Shown: positions 1-9,041, counted from the stretch's first letter. The stretch is 47,751 bases of DNA from CAYXXN01 sp964469055 (GCA_964469055.1 CAYXXN010000002.1:1-47751); one strand, 5' to 3'. A program made the numbers and translations. The notes: generated from the letters alone by a model not told the origin.

Positions 1-606
1 CTGCCGATGTTCGCGATCGGCGGGCTGACCGGCCTGCCGCTCGCCCTCGCGCCCACCGACATCCACCTCCACGACACCTACTACGTCATCGGGCATTTCC
101 ACTACATCGTGGCACCGGGGACGATCTTCGCCCTGTTCGCCGGCATCTACTACTGGTTCCCGAAGATCACAGGGCGCAAGATGAACGACACCCTGGGCCG
201 GATCCACTTCGTGCTCTCCTTCCTCTTCATCAACGGCGTCTTCGCCCCGATGTTCCTGCAGGGCCTGGCGGGCGTGTCGCGCCGCCTCTACGACGGCGGC
301 ATGCAGTACGCCCATGCCCAGCCGGTCCTGCACTGGAACAAGTTCATGTCCGTCTCGGCCTTCCTCCTGGCCGTGGCGCAGGTCCCGTTCATCGTCAACT
401 TCTTCTGGAGCATCAGGAAGGGCAAGGCGGTCGACGCCAACCCCTGGCAGGCGACGACGCTCGAGTGGGCGGCGGCGCCCTCGCCGCCGGTCGCCCACGG
501 CAACTTCCATCACATCCCCGTCGTCCATCGCGGGCCCTACGAGTACAGCCCCCCGAGCGACCCGACCGGCTACTTGCCGCAGCACGCGGCGCCGCAGGAG
601 AGATGA
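1..606 (+). CDS. ctaD: Cytochrome c oxidase subunit I, C-terminal part (5' end outside window)
   Basis: This is the C-terminal fragment of the haem-copper oxidase catalytic subunit, which reduces O2 at the haem a3-CuB centre in the cytoplasmic membrane. The frame is open from base 1, so the start lies upstream of the window. Near the beginning it shows HDTYYVIGHFHYI, which carries the two histidines that bind haem a3 and haem a, followed by the family's GIYYWFPKITGR stretch and further membrane helices. The tail after about residue 150 is hydrophilic and proline-rich, as in A-type bacterial subunits. ctaE follows after 3 nt, so the two are cotranscribed. The identification is secure; only the partial nature limits it. 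Confidence 0.96.
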   Translation: MPMFAIGGLTGLPLALAPTDIHLHDTYYVIGHFHYIVAPGTIFALFAGIYYWFPKITGRKMNDTLGRIHFVLSFLFINGVFAPMFLQGLAGVSRRLYDGGMQYAHAQPVLHWNKFMSVSAFLLAVAQVPFIVNFFWSIRKGKAVDANPWQATTLEWAAAPSPPVAHGNFHHIPVVHRGPYEYSPPSDPTGYLPQHAAPQER

Positions 607-609
607 GCG

Positions 610-1203
610 GTGCAGATTCCCCACACCGTCGACGAGCGCCCGGACACCGGGCTCTACAACGCGAAGCTCGGGGTCTGGCTCTTCCTGGCCTCGGAGGTGA
701 TGCTCTTCGGAGCGCTCTTCTCCTCCTACATCCTGCTGCGCACCGGCGGCGGGCCGTCGTTCCTCGTCGGCCACGAGGAGCTCAACATCCCGCTCGCTTT
801 CGTCAACACTTTGGTGCTCATCTTCTCGTCGGTGACCATCGTCATGTCCTGGGCCTCGCTGCGGCTCCGCGACTTCGCCAAGTTCCGGCTGTGGATGGGG
901 CTGACGATCCTCTGCGCCCTGGCCTTCCTGGTGATCAAGGCCTTCGAGTACGGGGCCAAGTTCGAGCACCATCTCTACCCCTCGACCAGCAACTTCCTCG
1001 GCATCTACTTCACGTTGACGGGGCTCCACGCCTTGCACGTGATCGGCGGGGTGATCGTCAACGGCTACCTGTGGGGGCCGGGGGCCAAGATGTGGCAGAG
1101 CGAGCCGGAGCGCTTCACCAACCGGGTGGAGACGGCCGGCCTCTACTGGCACTTCGTCGACCTGGTGTGGATCTTCCTGTTCCCGGCGCTGTACTTGCTC
1201 TAG
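610..1203 (+). CDS. ctaE: Cytochrome c oxidase subunit III
   Basis: Integral membrane subunit III of the aa3-type oxidase, which stabilises the catalytic subunit. At 197 residues it is the short bacterial form with about five helices rather than seven. It shows the family features ETAGLYWHFVDLVWIFLFP near the C-terminus and HALHVIGG in the middle. The GTG start lies 3 nt after the ctaD stop and gives the expected N-terminus with a short hydrophilic lead. It sits between ctaD and ctaF in one operon. Confidence 0.95.
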   Translation: MQIPHTVDERPDTGLYNAKLGVWLFLASEVMLFGALFSSYILLRTGGGPSFLVGHEELNIPLAFVNTLVLIFSSVTIVMSWASLRLRDFAKFRLWMGLTILCALAFLVIKAFEYGAKFEHHLYPSTSNFLGIYFTLTGLHALHVIGGVIVNGYLWGPGAKMWQSEPERFTNRVETAGLYWHFVDLVWIFLFPALYLL

Positions 1204-1216
1204 GAGAGAGGGCGCG

Positions 1217-1522
1217 ATGAGCGGTCACGGCGTGGAAGCGATTCGCGGCGAGATCCGGCGGTATTGGATCGTAGGGCTCGCCCTGTTCCTGCTCACGATC
1301 GTCACCGTGGCGGTGAGCTACCTCGACCTGTCGGTCGGGACCTCGGTGTTCGTGGCGCTGCTCATCGCCGCCTTGAAGGGTGGGCTGGTGGCGGCGGTCT
1401 TCATGCACCTGATCTCCGAGCGGCAAGCCATCTACGCCTTGTTGACACTGACCGTGGTCTTCTTCATCGTCCTGATGTGGGTGCCGGTCTGGGGCCGGAT
1501 CGGATCGATCGCTCTCGGGTGA
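1217..1522 (+). CDS. ctaF: Cytochrome c oxidase subunit IV-type small membrane protein
   Basis: A 101-residue protein with three predicted membrane helices (about residues 16-35, 42-64 and 70-95). The central VALLIAALKGGLVAAVFMHL stretch, with a Lys inside a helix followed by FMHL, is typical of the prokaryotic COX IV family (CtaF/CoxD). These proteins are accessory subunits that stabilise subunits I and III. A GAGAG-rich ribosome site precedes the ATG. It lies directly downstream of ctaE, the usual place for this subunit. The family call is good; the symbol follows common usage. Confidence 0.85.
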   Translation: MSGHGVEAIRGEIRRYWIVGLALFLLTIVTVAVSYLDLSVGTSVFVALLIAALKGGLVAAVFMHLISERQAIYALLTLTVVFFIVLMWVPVWGRIGSIALG

Positions 1523-1528
1523 GGTGCG

Positions 1529-1732
1529 ATGTCGCTCAAGGCCTTCCACTTGCTGTTCATCGCCGTCTCCGTCCTGATGTGCGTCTACGTCGGGGCCTGG
1601 GGGGTGGGGGAGTACCTGCACGGGACGACGTCGGCTTTCCTCGTTCTGGGCATCGGGTGTTTCCTGCTCGCCGGGCTGCTCGTCGTCTACGGCGTGCGGG
1701 TGTGGCGTAAGCTGCAGGCGTTGCCGCGATGA
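1529..1732 (+). CDS. Small two-helix membrane protein in the COX operon
   Basis: A 67-residue protein that is almost all membrane: helix 1 spans about residues 5-28 and helix 2 about residues 34-58, followed by a short basic tail (VWRKLQALPR). I do not recognise a named family. It begins 6 nt after ctaF and overlaps the next gene by 4 nt (ATGA), so it is translated as part of the oxidase operon. A role as a small oxidase subunit or assembly protein is inferred only from position. Confidence 0.7.
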   Translation: MSLKAFHLLFIAVSVLMCVYVGAWGVGEYLHGTTSAFLVLGIGCFLLAGLLVVYGVRVWRKLQALPR

Positions 1733-2019
1733 AGTCCGAGCGCCGCCGGCCCGCGCCGGCCCGAAGCCCGCTGGCGGCGAGCGCCGCGGCGCTGGCCCTG
1801 CTGGCGCTGCCGCGGGCGGCGGGCGCCTGCGCGGTCTGCTACGGCGCGGCGGACTCGCCGCAGACCGCGGGCTTGAACGCCGCCATCCTGTTCCTGCTGG
1901 CCGTCGTCGCGCTGGTGCAGGCGGGCCTCGTGGCCATGTTCCTCGCCATCCGGCGGCGGAGCCGCGACTACCAGCGCCGCAAGGCGGAGTTGCACCTCAT
2001 CGAGGGAGGAGCGCGCTAG
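1729..2019 (+). CDS. Small exported membrane protein with CAVC motif, COX-associated
   Basis: A 96-residue protein with a basic N-terminus and a signal-like hydrophobic segment ending near AGA. A CAVCYG motif follows at about residues 35-40, then a single strong helix (about 50-75) and a basic, Arg-rich tail. The predicted topology puts the CxxC outside the cytoplasm and the tail inside. CxxC proteins in oxidase operons often handle copper or thiols, but this one has no Sco, Cox11 or thioredoxin fold that I can see. It is coupled by ATGA to the gene before it and sits right before ctaC (TAG then ATG). Confidence 0.65.
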   Translation: MKSERRRPAPARSPLAASAAALALLALPRAAGACAVCYGAADSPQTAGLNAAILFLLAVVALVQAGLVAMFLAIRRRSRDYQRRKAELHLIEGGAR

Positions 2020-2892
2020 ATGCTCGAGTTCCTCAACCGCTGGCTGCCGATCGACGCCTCGGCGCACGGCCCGGAGCTGGACCGCTGGACCGCCATCGTC
2101 CACTGGCTGATGCTGGTGCTCTTCGTCGGCTGGGGGATTTACTTCCTCTACGTGCTCTTCCGCTTCCGCGCTGGTCGCAACCCCCGGGCGAGCTACGAGG
2201 GCTCGACCTCGCACGTGTCGACCTACATCGAGGGCGGAGTGGCCGTGATCGAGGGAGTGCTGCTCTTCGCCTTCGCGATTCCCGCTTGGAGCCGCTGGGT
2301 GACCCCGCCCCCGCCGGCCGACGACCCCGTCGAGGTGCGGGTCGTGGGCGAGCAGTTCGCCTGGAACGTGCACTACCCGGGACCCGACGGGCGCTTCGGG
2401 CGGGGCGACGCCCACTTGGTGTCGGCGACCAACCCGCTGGGGCTCGACCCGGCGGACGCGGCGGGCCGCGACGACGTGACGACCATCAACCAGCTTCGGC
2501 TGCCGGTCGATCGCCCGGTGACCGTCCATCTCGGCTCGAAGGACGTGATCCACAGCTTCGGGCTGCCCTACTTCCGAGTCAAGCAGGACGCCATTCCCGG
2601 CCAGGACATTCCCATCCACTTCACGCCCGTGATGGTCACCCCGCCGGAGGCCCGCCTGCCGGGGTGCGCCGCGGCCAGCACCTGTTGGGAGATCGCCTGC
2701 GCTCAGCTCTGCGGACTCGGGCACTTCCGGATGCGGGGCTACGTCACCATCCTCGAGGCGACGGAGTTCGACGCCTGGCTGACCGAGCAGGTGGCGGCGA
2801 AGCTCGCGGCGCCGCCGCCGGCGACCCCGGCCGTCGCCCCACCCGCCGCCGAGCCCGCGCCGGCGGAGGCGCACGCCGCGCACTCGAGTTAG
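2020..2892 (+). CDS. ctaC: Cytochrome c oxidase subunit II
   Basis: The CuA-bearing subunit, which takes electrons from cytochrome c. Two membrane helices (about residues 28-50 and 72-92) are followed by a periplasmic cupredoxin domain. The first CuA histidine is in DVIHSFGLPYFRVKQDAIPG (about residue 178). The remaining ligands are in CAQLCGLGHFRM (about 227-238), where the usual Glu, which binds through its main-chain carbonyl, is Gln. The C-terminus ends in an Ala/Pro-rich tail with no cytochrome c domain. The gene lies downstream of ctaDEF rather than in the more common upstream position. Confidence 0.95.
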   Translation: MLEFLNRWLPIDASAHGPELDRWTAIVHWLMLVLFVGWGIYFLYVLFRFRAGRNPRASYEGSTSHVSTYIEGGVAVIEGVLLFAFAIPAWSRWVTPPPPADDPVEVRVVGEQFAWNVHYPGPDGRFGRGDAHLVSATNPLGLDPADAAGRDDVTTINQLRLPVDRPVTVHLGSKDVIHSFGLPYFRVKQDAIPGQDIPIHFTPVMVTPPEARLPGCAAASTCWEIACAQLCGLGHFRMRGYVTILEATEFDAWLTEQVAAKLAAPPPATPAVAPPAAEPAPAEAHAAHSS

Positions 2893-2909
2893 CGTCGGGA
2901 GGCGAGCCG

Positions 2910-3338
2910 GTGGGTGGCGATCTCTCCTGGATCCCCACCTGGAACGCCACGCTCAACGGCCTGGCTGGCGTTTTGCTGGTCGCCGGCTACCTGGCGATCC
3001 GGCGCCGTCGCGTCGCTGTCCACCGGGCGCTGATGACCGGCGCCTTCGCCTGCTCGGTCCTCTTCCTCATCTCCTACCTGGCCTATCACGCCCGAGTCGG
3101 CTCGGTGCACTTTCCCGGCCAGGGATGGCCCCGGACCCTCTATTTCGCCATTCTGATCTCGCACACGACGTTGGCCGCCACGGTTCCCGTGCTCGCCATC
3201 GTCACGCTGCGCCGCGCCCTTCGCGGCCGTTTCGCCGCGCATCGCCGGATCGCCCGCTGGACGCTGCCGATCTGGCTCTACGTCTCCGTGACCGGCGTGG
3301 TCGTCTACTGGATGCTCTATCGCGTGCGCTGGTCCTGA
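2910..3338 (+). CDS. DUF420 membrane protein
   Basis: About 142 residues from a GTG start that is preceded by a good GGGAGG ribosome site. It has four to five predicted helices, with WIPTWNATLNGLAG at the N-terminus, SYLAYH in the middle and an HRRIARWTLPIWLYVSVTGV segment that is characteristic of the DUF420/CtaM-like family. In Firmicutes the related CtaM is needed for cytochrome aa3 function. It closes the oxidase operon, consistent with an assembly role, which here is an inference. It shares its frame with a long out-of-frame extension over ctaC that is not coding. Confidence 0.8.
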   Translation: MGGDLSWIPTWNATLNGLAGVLLVAGYLAIRRRRVAVHRALMTGAFACSVLFLISYLAYHARVGSVHFPGQGWPRTLYFAILISHTTLAATVPVLAIVTLRRALRGRFAAHRRIARWTLPIWLYVSVTGVVVYWMLYRVRWS

Positions 3339-3390
3339 GCGCGCGCGGGGCCATTGACCGGCCCAGGGCGGTCGGATAGAACGACGGGCG

Positions 3391-4755
3391 ATGTGCCGCA
3401 GGAGCGCAGCCATTGGCGGTTGGGGGCTCGTCATCGGATGGCTGGCCGTCAGCCCGGGCCGCGCCCAGGCGCTCACCCTCGAGGAGGCGCTGGCCTCGGC
3501 GGCGCTGCGCAACGAGACCCCGGCCATCGCCGAGGCCCGGCTGGAAGCCGCCGGCGCCTTGCGCCGGCAGGCCTTCGCTCAGCTCGTGCCGGCCCTGACC
3601 GTGTCGGGGACGTACACGCGCCGCGCGCGCGAGGTCACGCGCACCGTCGACGACGAGGAGCTGACCATCCAGGCCATCGACGCCCTCGCCGGCCAGGCGC
3701 TCGTCGAGGCGCAGCTCTTCGACCTGCGCTCCTTGCCGCTCATCCGCGCCGCCACCGCCGGCCTCGAGGCTCAGCGCCTCGAGTCGGTCGAGCTCGAGCG
3801 GGCGCTCGCCTTCGACGTGGCCGACACTTTCTACGGTGTTCTCTCCGCGGAAGAACTGGTGGCGGCGGCCCGGCAGCGCGTGGAGGTGGCGCGCACGACG
3901 GCCGAAGAGGCGGCCATCCGGTTGGACGCCGGCCTGGCGGCTCGCAACGAGCTCACCCGCACGCGCCTCGAGCTGGCGACCGCGGAGCGAACTGCCACCG
4001 AGGCCGAGAACCTGGTGCGCTCGACTCGCCTGGCCCTGGGCTACCTGATCGGCGAGCCGATCGGCGAGCGGCCGCTGTTGGCACCCGCCCCCGCCGCCTG
4101 GGCGACTCGAGATGCGGCCGCCTTGGTCGAGCAGGCAACGGCGACCAGCGCCGAGCTCGCCGCCCTCGAGGAGCGGGCGGAGGCGGCTCACTACCAGGCC
4201 CGCGTGCCGCGCTTCGGGCTGGCGCCGACCCTCGATCTGCGCGGCCTCTATCGCACGACCAACGAGTCGGGGCTCTCCGGTGTCGACAGCGACTGGAACG
4301 TCGCCGTGAACCTCACCTGGGAGATGTTCGACGGGGGCAACCGGGAGGCTGAAGCGATGCGCCTGGCCGCCGAAGCGCGGGAGGCGGATTTGGTGCTCGC
4401 CCAGCGCCGGCGGGAGGTCGGCCTCGCGGTGGAGCAGGCGCTGGCCGACATCGCGACGGCGGAGGCGGCGCTCGTCCAGGCCGAGGTGCAGAGCGAGGTG
4501 GCCGACCAGAACGCCACTGAGGTGCGCGAGCGCTTCCAGCAGGGTCTGGCCACCGGCCTCGAGCTCGCCGACGCCTTGGCCGAGCGCTTCTCGGCGGCGG
4601 CCGAGGTGGCGCGCCAGGGCTTCGCCCGTCGCGTTGCCCGGCTCGCCATGGAGCGGGCGTTGGGCAGCTGGCCCGGCGGCGGGCGGGCGCCCACGCCGCC
4701 GGCCGCGGCGGGCCCCGCCGTTCGCGCAGTGGATCCGGTCGCCGCCACACCTTGA
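3391..4755 (+). CDS. TolC family outer membrane efflux protein
   Basis: A 454-residue outer membrane channel component of a tripartite pump. It has an N-terminal signal peptide (cleavage likely after GRAQA, about residue 27), then two repeats rich in Ala, Glu and Leu that form the coiled-coil barrel, as in the OEP family. Segments such as ALTLEEALASAALRN and LTWEMFDGGNREAEAM are typical of TolC homologues. It starts a three-gene operon with an adaptor and an RND pump. A weak TAGAAC hexamer lies 8 nt before the ATG and no ribosome site is obvious. Confidence 0.9.
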   Translation: MCRRSAAIGGWGLVIGWLAVSPGRAQALTLEEALASAALRNETPAIAEARLEAAGALRRQAFAQLVPALTVSGTYTRRAREVTRTVDDEELTIQAIDALAGQALVEAQLFDLRSLPLIRAATAGLEAQRLESVELERALAFDVADTFYGVLSAEELVAAARQRVEVARTTAEEAAIRLDAGLAARNELTRTRLELATAERTATEAENLVRSTRLALGYLIGEPIGERPLLAPAPAAWATRDAAALVEQATATSAELAALEERAEAAHYQARVPRFGLAPTLDLRGLYRTTNESGLSGVDSDWNVAVNLTWEMFDGGNREAEAMRLAAEAREADLVLAQRRREVGLAVEQALADIATAEAALVQAEVQSEVADQNATEVRERFQQGLATGLELADALAERFSAAAEVARQGFARRVARLAMERALGSWPGGGRAPTPPAAAGPAVRAVDPVAATP

Positions 4756-4763
4756 GGGATCCC

Positions 4764-5900
4764 ATGCGATCTCACCGCTGCCCCGTCGTGCTGGTTGGCG
4801 CGAGTCTGGCCTTCACCTTGGGATGCGGCGGCGAGACGACGACGGGTCTCGCGGCCGGCGCCGCCCGGTCGGAGACCCGTTTCCCGGTCGAGGTCGAGCC
4901 GGTCGAGGCGCGGCTCGTCGAGTACGCCGTCCAGGCCGTCGGTTCGGTCGAGGCCTTCGAGCGGGTCGAGGTCACGGCCCGGGTCGCGGGGGTCGTGGAG
5001 CGCCTGCGCTTCCAGGAGGGGGACCTCGTCGATCCATCGCGAGCCCTGGCCGAGATCGAGCCGGAACGCTACCGGTTGAGCGCCGAGGCGGCGCGGGCCG
5101 GTCTGGCCCAGGCGGAAGCTCAACAGCAGGAAGCTCGGGCCGGATACGAGCGCCGCTTGGCGGTCAATGAGCGCAACCCGGACCTGGTGCGGGCCGAGGA
5201 GGTCGACGCCTGGCGCACGCGCCTGGCCTCGGCCACCGCCGGCGTCGAGCAGGCCAAGGCGGCGCTGGCCCTGGCCGAGCTCAACTTGCGCGACGCCTAC
5301 GTCCGGGCCCCCGTGGCGGGAGTCATCGAGACGCGCTCCGCGCAGACCGGTCAGTACGTCCAGCCGGGCGCCGTGCTGGCGACCCTGGTGCGTCGCGAGC
5401 CGCTCCTGCTGCGCTTCGGCGTGCCGGAGACCGAGGCCGCGCCGCTTTCTCCCGGCCTGCCCGTGCGCTTCACCGTCCGCGCCGGGCAGAGCACCTACGC
5501 CGCCACGATTACCCATGTCGCCGCCGCCGCCTCGGAGGGGTCGCGGATGGTCGAGGTCACGGCCCGGGTGGACGACCCGGCGCGCGGCGAGCTGCGTCCG
5601 GGGGCCTTCGCCGAGGTGCAGGTGCCCGTGGGCTCGGCGTCCGAGGCGCCGGTGATCCCCCAGACGGCGATCCGGCCGAGCGAGCGCGGATTCCTCGCCT
5701 TCGTCGTGGTGGAAGAGCGCGCCGTGGAGCGAGTCCTCACCCTGGGCCTGCGCACTGCGGACGGCCGCGTCGAGGTGCGCGCCGGCCTCGAGCCCGGGGA
5801 GCGGCTGGTAGTGCGGGGCGCCGAGGCGCTGCGGGACGGCGCCCTGGTGCACATCGCCGGCGCGGAGGAGGCGACGCCTCCGGCCGAGGGCGGACCGTGA
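4764..5900 (+). CDS. RND efflux periplasmic adaptor subunit (HlyD/MFP family)
   Basis: A membrane fusion protein that links the inner membrane pump to TolC. The ATG at 4764 is chosen because a GAGGG ribosome site lies 5 nt upstream; a TTG at 4752 overlapping the tolC stop is the alternative. The N-terminus has a hydrophobic segment ending in a possible lipoprotein cysteine (TLGCGG). A barrel-sandwich/lipoyl half follows (VEAFERVEVTARVAGVVERL), then an alpha-hairpin rich in Ala/Glu/Gln, the second half (YVRAPVAGVIETR), a beta-barrel and a C-terminal domain. Length (378 aa) is normal for the family. Confidence 0.92.
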   Translation: MRSHRCPVVLVGASLAFTLGCGGETTTGLAAGAARSETRFPVEVEPVEARLVEYAVQAVGSVEAFERVEVTARVAGVVERLRFQEGDLVDPSRALAEIEPERYRLSAEAARAGLAQAEAQQQEARAGYERRLAVNERNPDLVRAEEVDAWRTRLASATAGVEQAKAALALAELNLRDAYVRAPVAGVIETRSAQTGQYVQPGAVLATLVRREPLLLRFGVPETEAAPLSPGLPVRFTVRAGQSTYAATITHVAAAASEGSRMVEVTARVDDPARGELRPGAFAEVQVPVGSASEAPVIPQTAIRPSERGFLAFVVVEERAVERVLTLGLRTADGRVEVRAGLEPGERLVVRGAEALRDGALVHIAGAEEATPPAEGGP

Positions 5901-8900
5901 ACCTGACGGAAGCCTGCATCAAGAAGCCGGTCCTGGCCTGGATGCTGATGGCCGGGACCGTGGTGTTCGGCCTCGTGGCGGCGACCCGCATCGGCATCAG
6001 CCAGCTGCCGGACGTCGACTTGCCGACCTTGAACGTCAGCGTCGGCTGGGAGGGGGCGGCGCCCGAGGTGATCGAAAACGACGTCATCGAGCCGCTGGAG
6101 GAGGCCCTCGTCCAGGTCGAAGGCGTCAAGAGCATCACCTCGACGTCGCGTCAGGGCAGCGGCTCGGTGACCCTCGAGCTGGTGCTGTCGCGCGACGTCG
6201 ACCTCGCCTTACAGGACGTCACGGCGAAGGTGCAGCAGGCGCAGCGTCAGCTACCGCGCGAGATCGACCCGCCGGTGATCTCCAAGAGCAACCCCGAGGA
6301 CAACCCCATCATGTGGGTGGGCCTCGCCGGGCCCTTCCCGCAGAAGGTGCTGGCCGACTACGCCCGCTACCGCGTCAAGGAGCGGCTGCAGGGCATCCCC
6401 GGGGTGGGCGAGATCACGGAAAGCGGCTCCGTGGAGCGCAACGTCCGCATCTGGATCGACGCCGCGGCGCTCGACGCGCAGAACCTGACGGTGACCGACG
6501 TCGTCCGGGCGCTGCAGGCCCAACACATCGAGCTGCCGGCGGGCCGCATGGAGACGACCGGCCGCGAAGTCGCCGTGCGCGTCCTGGGCGAGGCGGTCGA
6601 TCTCGAGACGCTGCGCGGCATCATCGTGCGAGAGGACTCCCGGGGTACGGTCGCGCTCTCCGACGTCGCCTTGGTCGAGGACGGCTTCGCCGACATCCGG
6701 CGGCTGTCGCGGGCCAACGGCAGCCCGGCGCAGGGCCTGGGGATCCGCAAGCAACGGGGGGCCAACGCCGTGGCCGTGGCGCGCGCCGTGCGGGCCGAGC
6801 TCGCGCGCCTCCAGACCACGTTGCCGGAGGGAATGGAGCTCGGCCTCAACTTCGACTCGACCCGCTTCATCGAGGAGTCGGTGCGCGAGATCGAGTTCGA
6901 GCTGGTGCTCGCCGTGTTGCTCACGGCACTGGTCTGCTGGATGTTCCTGGGGTCGTTCTCTTCGACCTTGAACGTGGTGCTGGCGATCCCCATGTCGCTG
7001 TTCGGGGCCGTCGCGGTCATCTACTTCCTGGGCTTCACGCTGAATACCTTCACGTTGCTCGCGCTGGGTCTCGCGGTCGGCATCGTCGTCGACGACGCCA
7101 TCATGGTGCTGGAGAACATCCAACGCCACGCCGAGATGGGCAAGTCCCGGGTGGCCGCGGCGCGGGAGGGCACCCGCGAGATCACCTTCGCGGCCTTGGC
7201 GGCCACACTGGCGATCTGCGCCATCTTCATCCCCGTGGTCTTCATGCGCGGCATCGTCGGCAAGTTCTTCCTGCAGTTCGGCGTCACGCTTTGCCTGACG
7301 GTCCTGCTCTCCTACCTGGAGGCGGTGACCCTGGCGCCGGCCCGTTGCTCGCAGATGCTCGACGTCTCGCGCCAGACCCGCAGCCGCCTCGGCCGGTCGG
7401 TGGACCGTGCGTTCACGGCTCTCGAGCGCGGCTACGCCCGGGTCTTGCCCTGGGTCCTCGGCCGACCCCTTCAGGTGGTGCTGGGAGGTGCCGCCCTCTT
7501 CCTCGTCTCTTTGTTGGTGTTCCGGGCGCTGCCCAAGGAGATGGTGCCGTCCCAAGACCAGGGACGAACCCTGGTGCGACTGCAGGCGGCCGTCGGCTCG
7601 GACCTGCAGGAGACGGATCGAATGGTGCGGCGGGCGGAGGACTGGGTCCTCGAGCGGCCCGACATCCAGCGGGTCTATGCCGTGGTGGGGGGCTTTGGCG
7701 GCGGCGGCGGCGCGATCAACAACGGCATGCTGTTCATCACCATGAAGCCGGTCGGCGAGCGGGAGACGACGCAACGGGACTTGGTCTCCGGCATCCGGCG
7801 CGAGTTCAACTCCTGGCCCGGAGTCCGGGCCGTGGTCCAGGACCTCTCGCAGCAGGGCTTCACGGCGCAGCGCGGATTCCCGGTCGAGTTCTCGGTCCGC
7901 GGCGGGGACTGGCAGCAGCTCATCGAGACGAGCCAGGACCTGATGGGCGAGCTCGCGGCCAGCGGCCTGGTCGTCGATCTCGACACGGACTACCAGGTGG
8001 GCGTGCCGGAGCTGCGGATCCTGCCGGAGCGCGCGCGGGCCGCCGACCTGGGAGTGTCGATCGAGGACGTGGCGACGACGCTCAACGCCCTCGTGGGCGG
8101 TGTGCGCGTCGGCAAGTACAGCGACGGCGGCCGGCGATTCGACGTCCGGCTCCGGCTGTTGGCCGAGCAACGGTCGCGCCCCGAGGACATTGCCCGGCTC
8201 AAGCTGCGGACCGCCTCCGGCGAGCTCGTCCCTCTCTCCTCGCTGGTCGCCAGCGAGGAGCTGCCGGCCCTGCAGGCGATCACTCGCCGCGACCGGGAGC
8301 GCGCCATCACGGTGTTCGCCAACGTCGCCCCGGGCGCCTCGCAGGACGCGGCGCTCGCTCGCGTCGAGGAGCTCGCCGACGATCTCCCGGTCGGCGTGCG
8401 GGTCGTCCTGGCGGGAGCGAGCGTCGCTTTCCGCGAGTCGATGTCGAGCCTTCTCTTCGCGCTCCTGCTCGGCATCGTGGTCGCGTACATGATCCTCGGA
8501 GCCCAGTTCAACTCCTTCCTGCACCCCATCACGGTGTTGACGATCCTGCCCCTGTCCGTGGCCGGGGCCGCCTTCGCGCTCTGGGTCACGGGTCGCTCGC
8601 TCAACATCTTCAGCATGATCGGCCTGCTGCTCCTGATGGGCATCGTCAAGAAGAACTCGATCATCCTGGTCGACTACACGAACCAGCAGCGCGAGCTGGG
8701 CAGCAGTGCCCGTCAAGCGCTGCTCACCGCCGGACCCGTTCGGCTGCGCCCCATCCTGATGACCTCAGTGGCCACGATGATGGCGGCAGTGCCGGTGGCG
8801 CTTGGCCTGGGCGCCGGCTCGGAGACCCGGGCGCCCATGGCCCTGGCCGTCCTGGGGGGCCTGGTCCTCTCGACGGCCCTCTCGCTCCTCGTCGTGCCGG

Positions 8901-9031
8901 CCTTCTACCTGCTCGCCGACCGCGCAAAGCGCCGGCTGGCCGCCGGCCGGTGGCCCGACGCTGAGGAGCCCGAGATGGCCCCGCCGGAAGAGGGGGCGGC
9001 CGACTCGGCCCTCCCGGAAGCCGTGGCCTAG
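5897..9031 (+). CDS. RND multidrug efflux pump, HAE1/AcrB family
   Basis: A 1044-residue proton-driven inner membrane transporter with the two-fold repeated layout of 12 helices and two large periplasmic loops. It starts with the family's amphipathic N-terminus, and the GTG start overlaps the adaptor's stop (GTGA). Helix 4 carries the Asp-Asp proton relay in GIVVDDAIMVLEN (about residues 396-408), and the partner Lys is in GIVKKNSIILVDY in helix 10 (about 915-927). The substrate cannot be told from sequence; drugs, lipids or fatty acids are all possible for this family. Confidence 0.95.
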   Translation: MNLTEACIKKPVLAWMLMAGTVVFGLVAATRIGISQLPDVDLPTLNVSVGWEGAAPEVIENDVIEPLEEALVQVEGVKSITSTSRQGSGSVTLELVLSRDVDLALQDVTAKVQQAQRQLPREIDPPVISKSNPEDNPIMWVGLAGPFPQKVLADYARYRVKERLQGIPGVGEITESGSVERNVRIWIDAAALDAQNLTVTDVVRALQAQHIELPAGRMETTGREVAVRVLGEAVDLETLRGIIVREDSRGTVALSDVALVEDGFADIRRLSRANGSPAQGLGIRKQRGANAVAVARAVRAELARLQTTLPEGMELGLNFDSTRFIEESVREIEFELVLAVLLTALVCWMFLGSFSSTLNVVLAIPMSLFGAVAVIYFLGFTLNTFTLLALGLAVGIVVDDAIMVLENIQRHAEMGKSRVAAAREGTREITFAALAATLAICAIFIPVVFMRGIVGKFFLQFGVTLCLTVLLSYLEAVTLAPARCSQMLDVSRQTRSRLGRSVDRAFTALERGYARVLPWVLGRPLQVVLGGAALFLVSLLVFRALPKEMVPSQDQGRTLVRLQAAVGSDLQETDRMVRRAEDWVLERPDIQRVYAVVGGFGGGGGAINNGMLFITMKPVGERETTQRDLVSGIRREFNSWPGVRAVVQDLSQQGFTAQRGFPVEFSVRGGDWQQLIETSQDLMGELAASGLVVDLDTDYQVGVPELRILPERARAADLGVSIEDVATTLNALVGGVRVGKYSDGGRRFDVRLRLLAEQRSRPEDIARLKLRTASGELVPLSSLVASEELPALQAITRRDRERAITVFANVAPGASQDAALARVEELADDLPVGVRVVLAGASVAFRESMSSLLFALLLGIVVAYMILGAQFNSFLHPITVLTILPLSVAGAAFALWVTGRSLNIFSMIGLLLLMGIVKKNSIILVDYTNQQRELGSSARQALLTAGPVRLRPILMTSVATMMAAVPVALGLGAGSETRAPMALAVLGGLVLSTALSLLVVPAFYLLADRAKRRLAAGRWPDAEEPEMAPPEEGAADSALPEAVA

Positions 9032-9041
9032 AGCGCCGGGT

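Noticed and set aside
3377..3382. TAGAAC as a leaderless -10 box for the TolC gene
   Set aside because: The final T of the pattern is missing, so I did not count it with the other leaderless starts.
7680..7720. GGC repeat inside the RND gene (poly-Gly)
   Set aside because: It encodes a Gly-rich loop in the pump and does not look like an unstable or regulatory repeat.
6251..8716. 821-codon minus-strand open frame inside the RND pump gene
   Set aside because: It mirrors the coding frame of a certain gene; long antisense frames are expected at this GC content, and its Arg/His/Asp-rich sequence has no family features.
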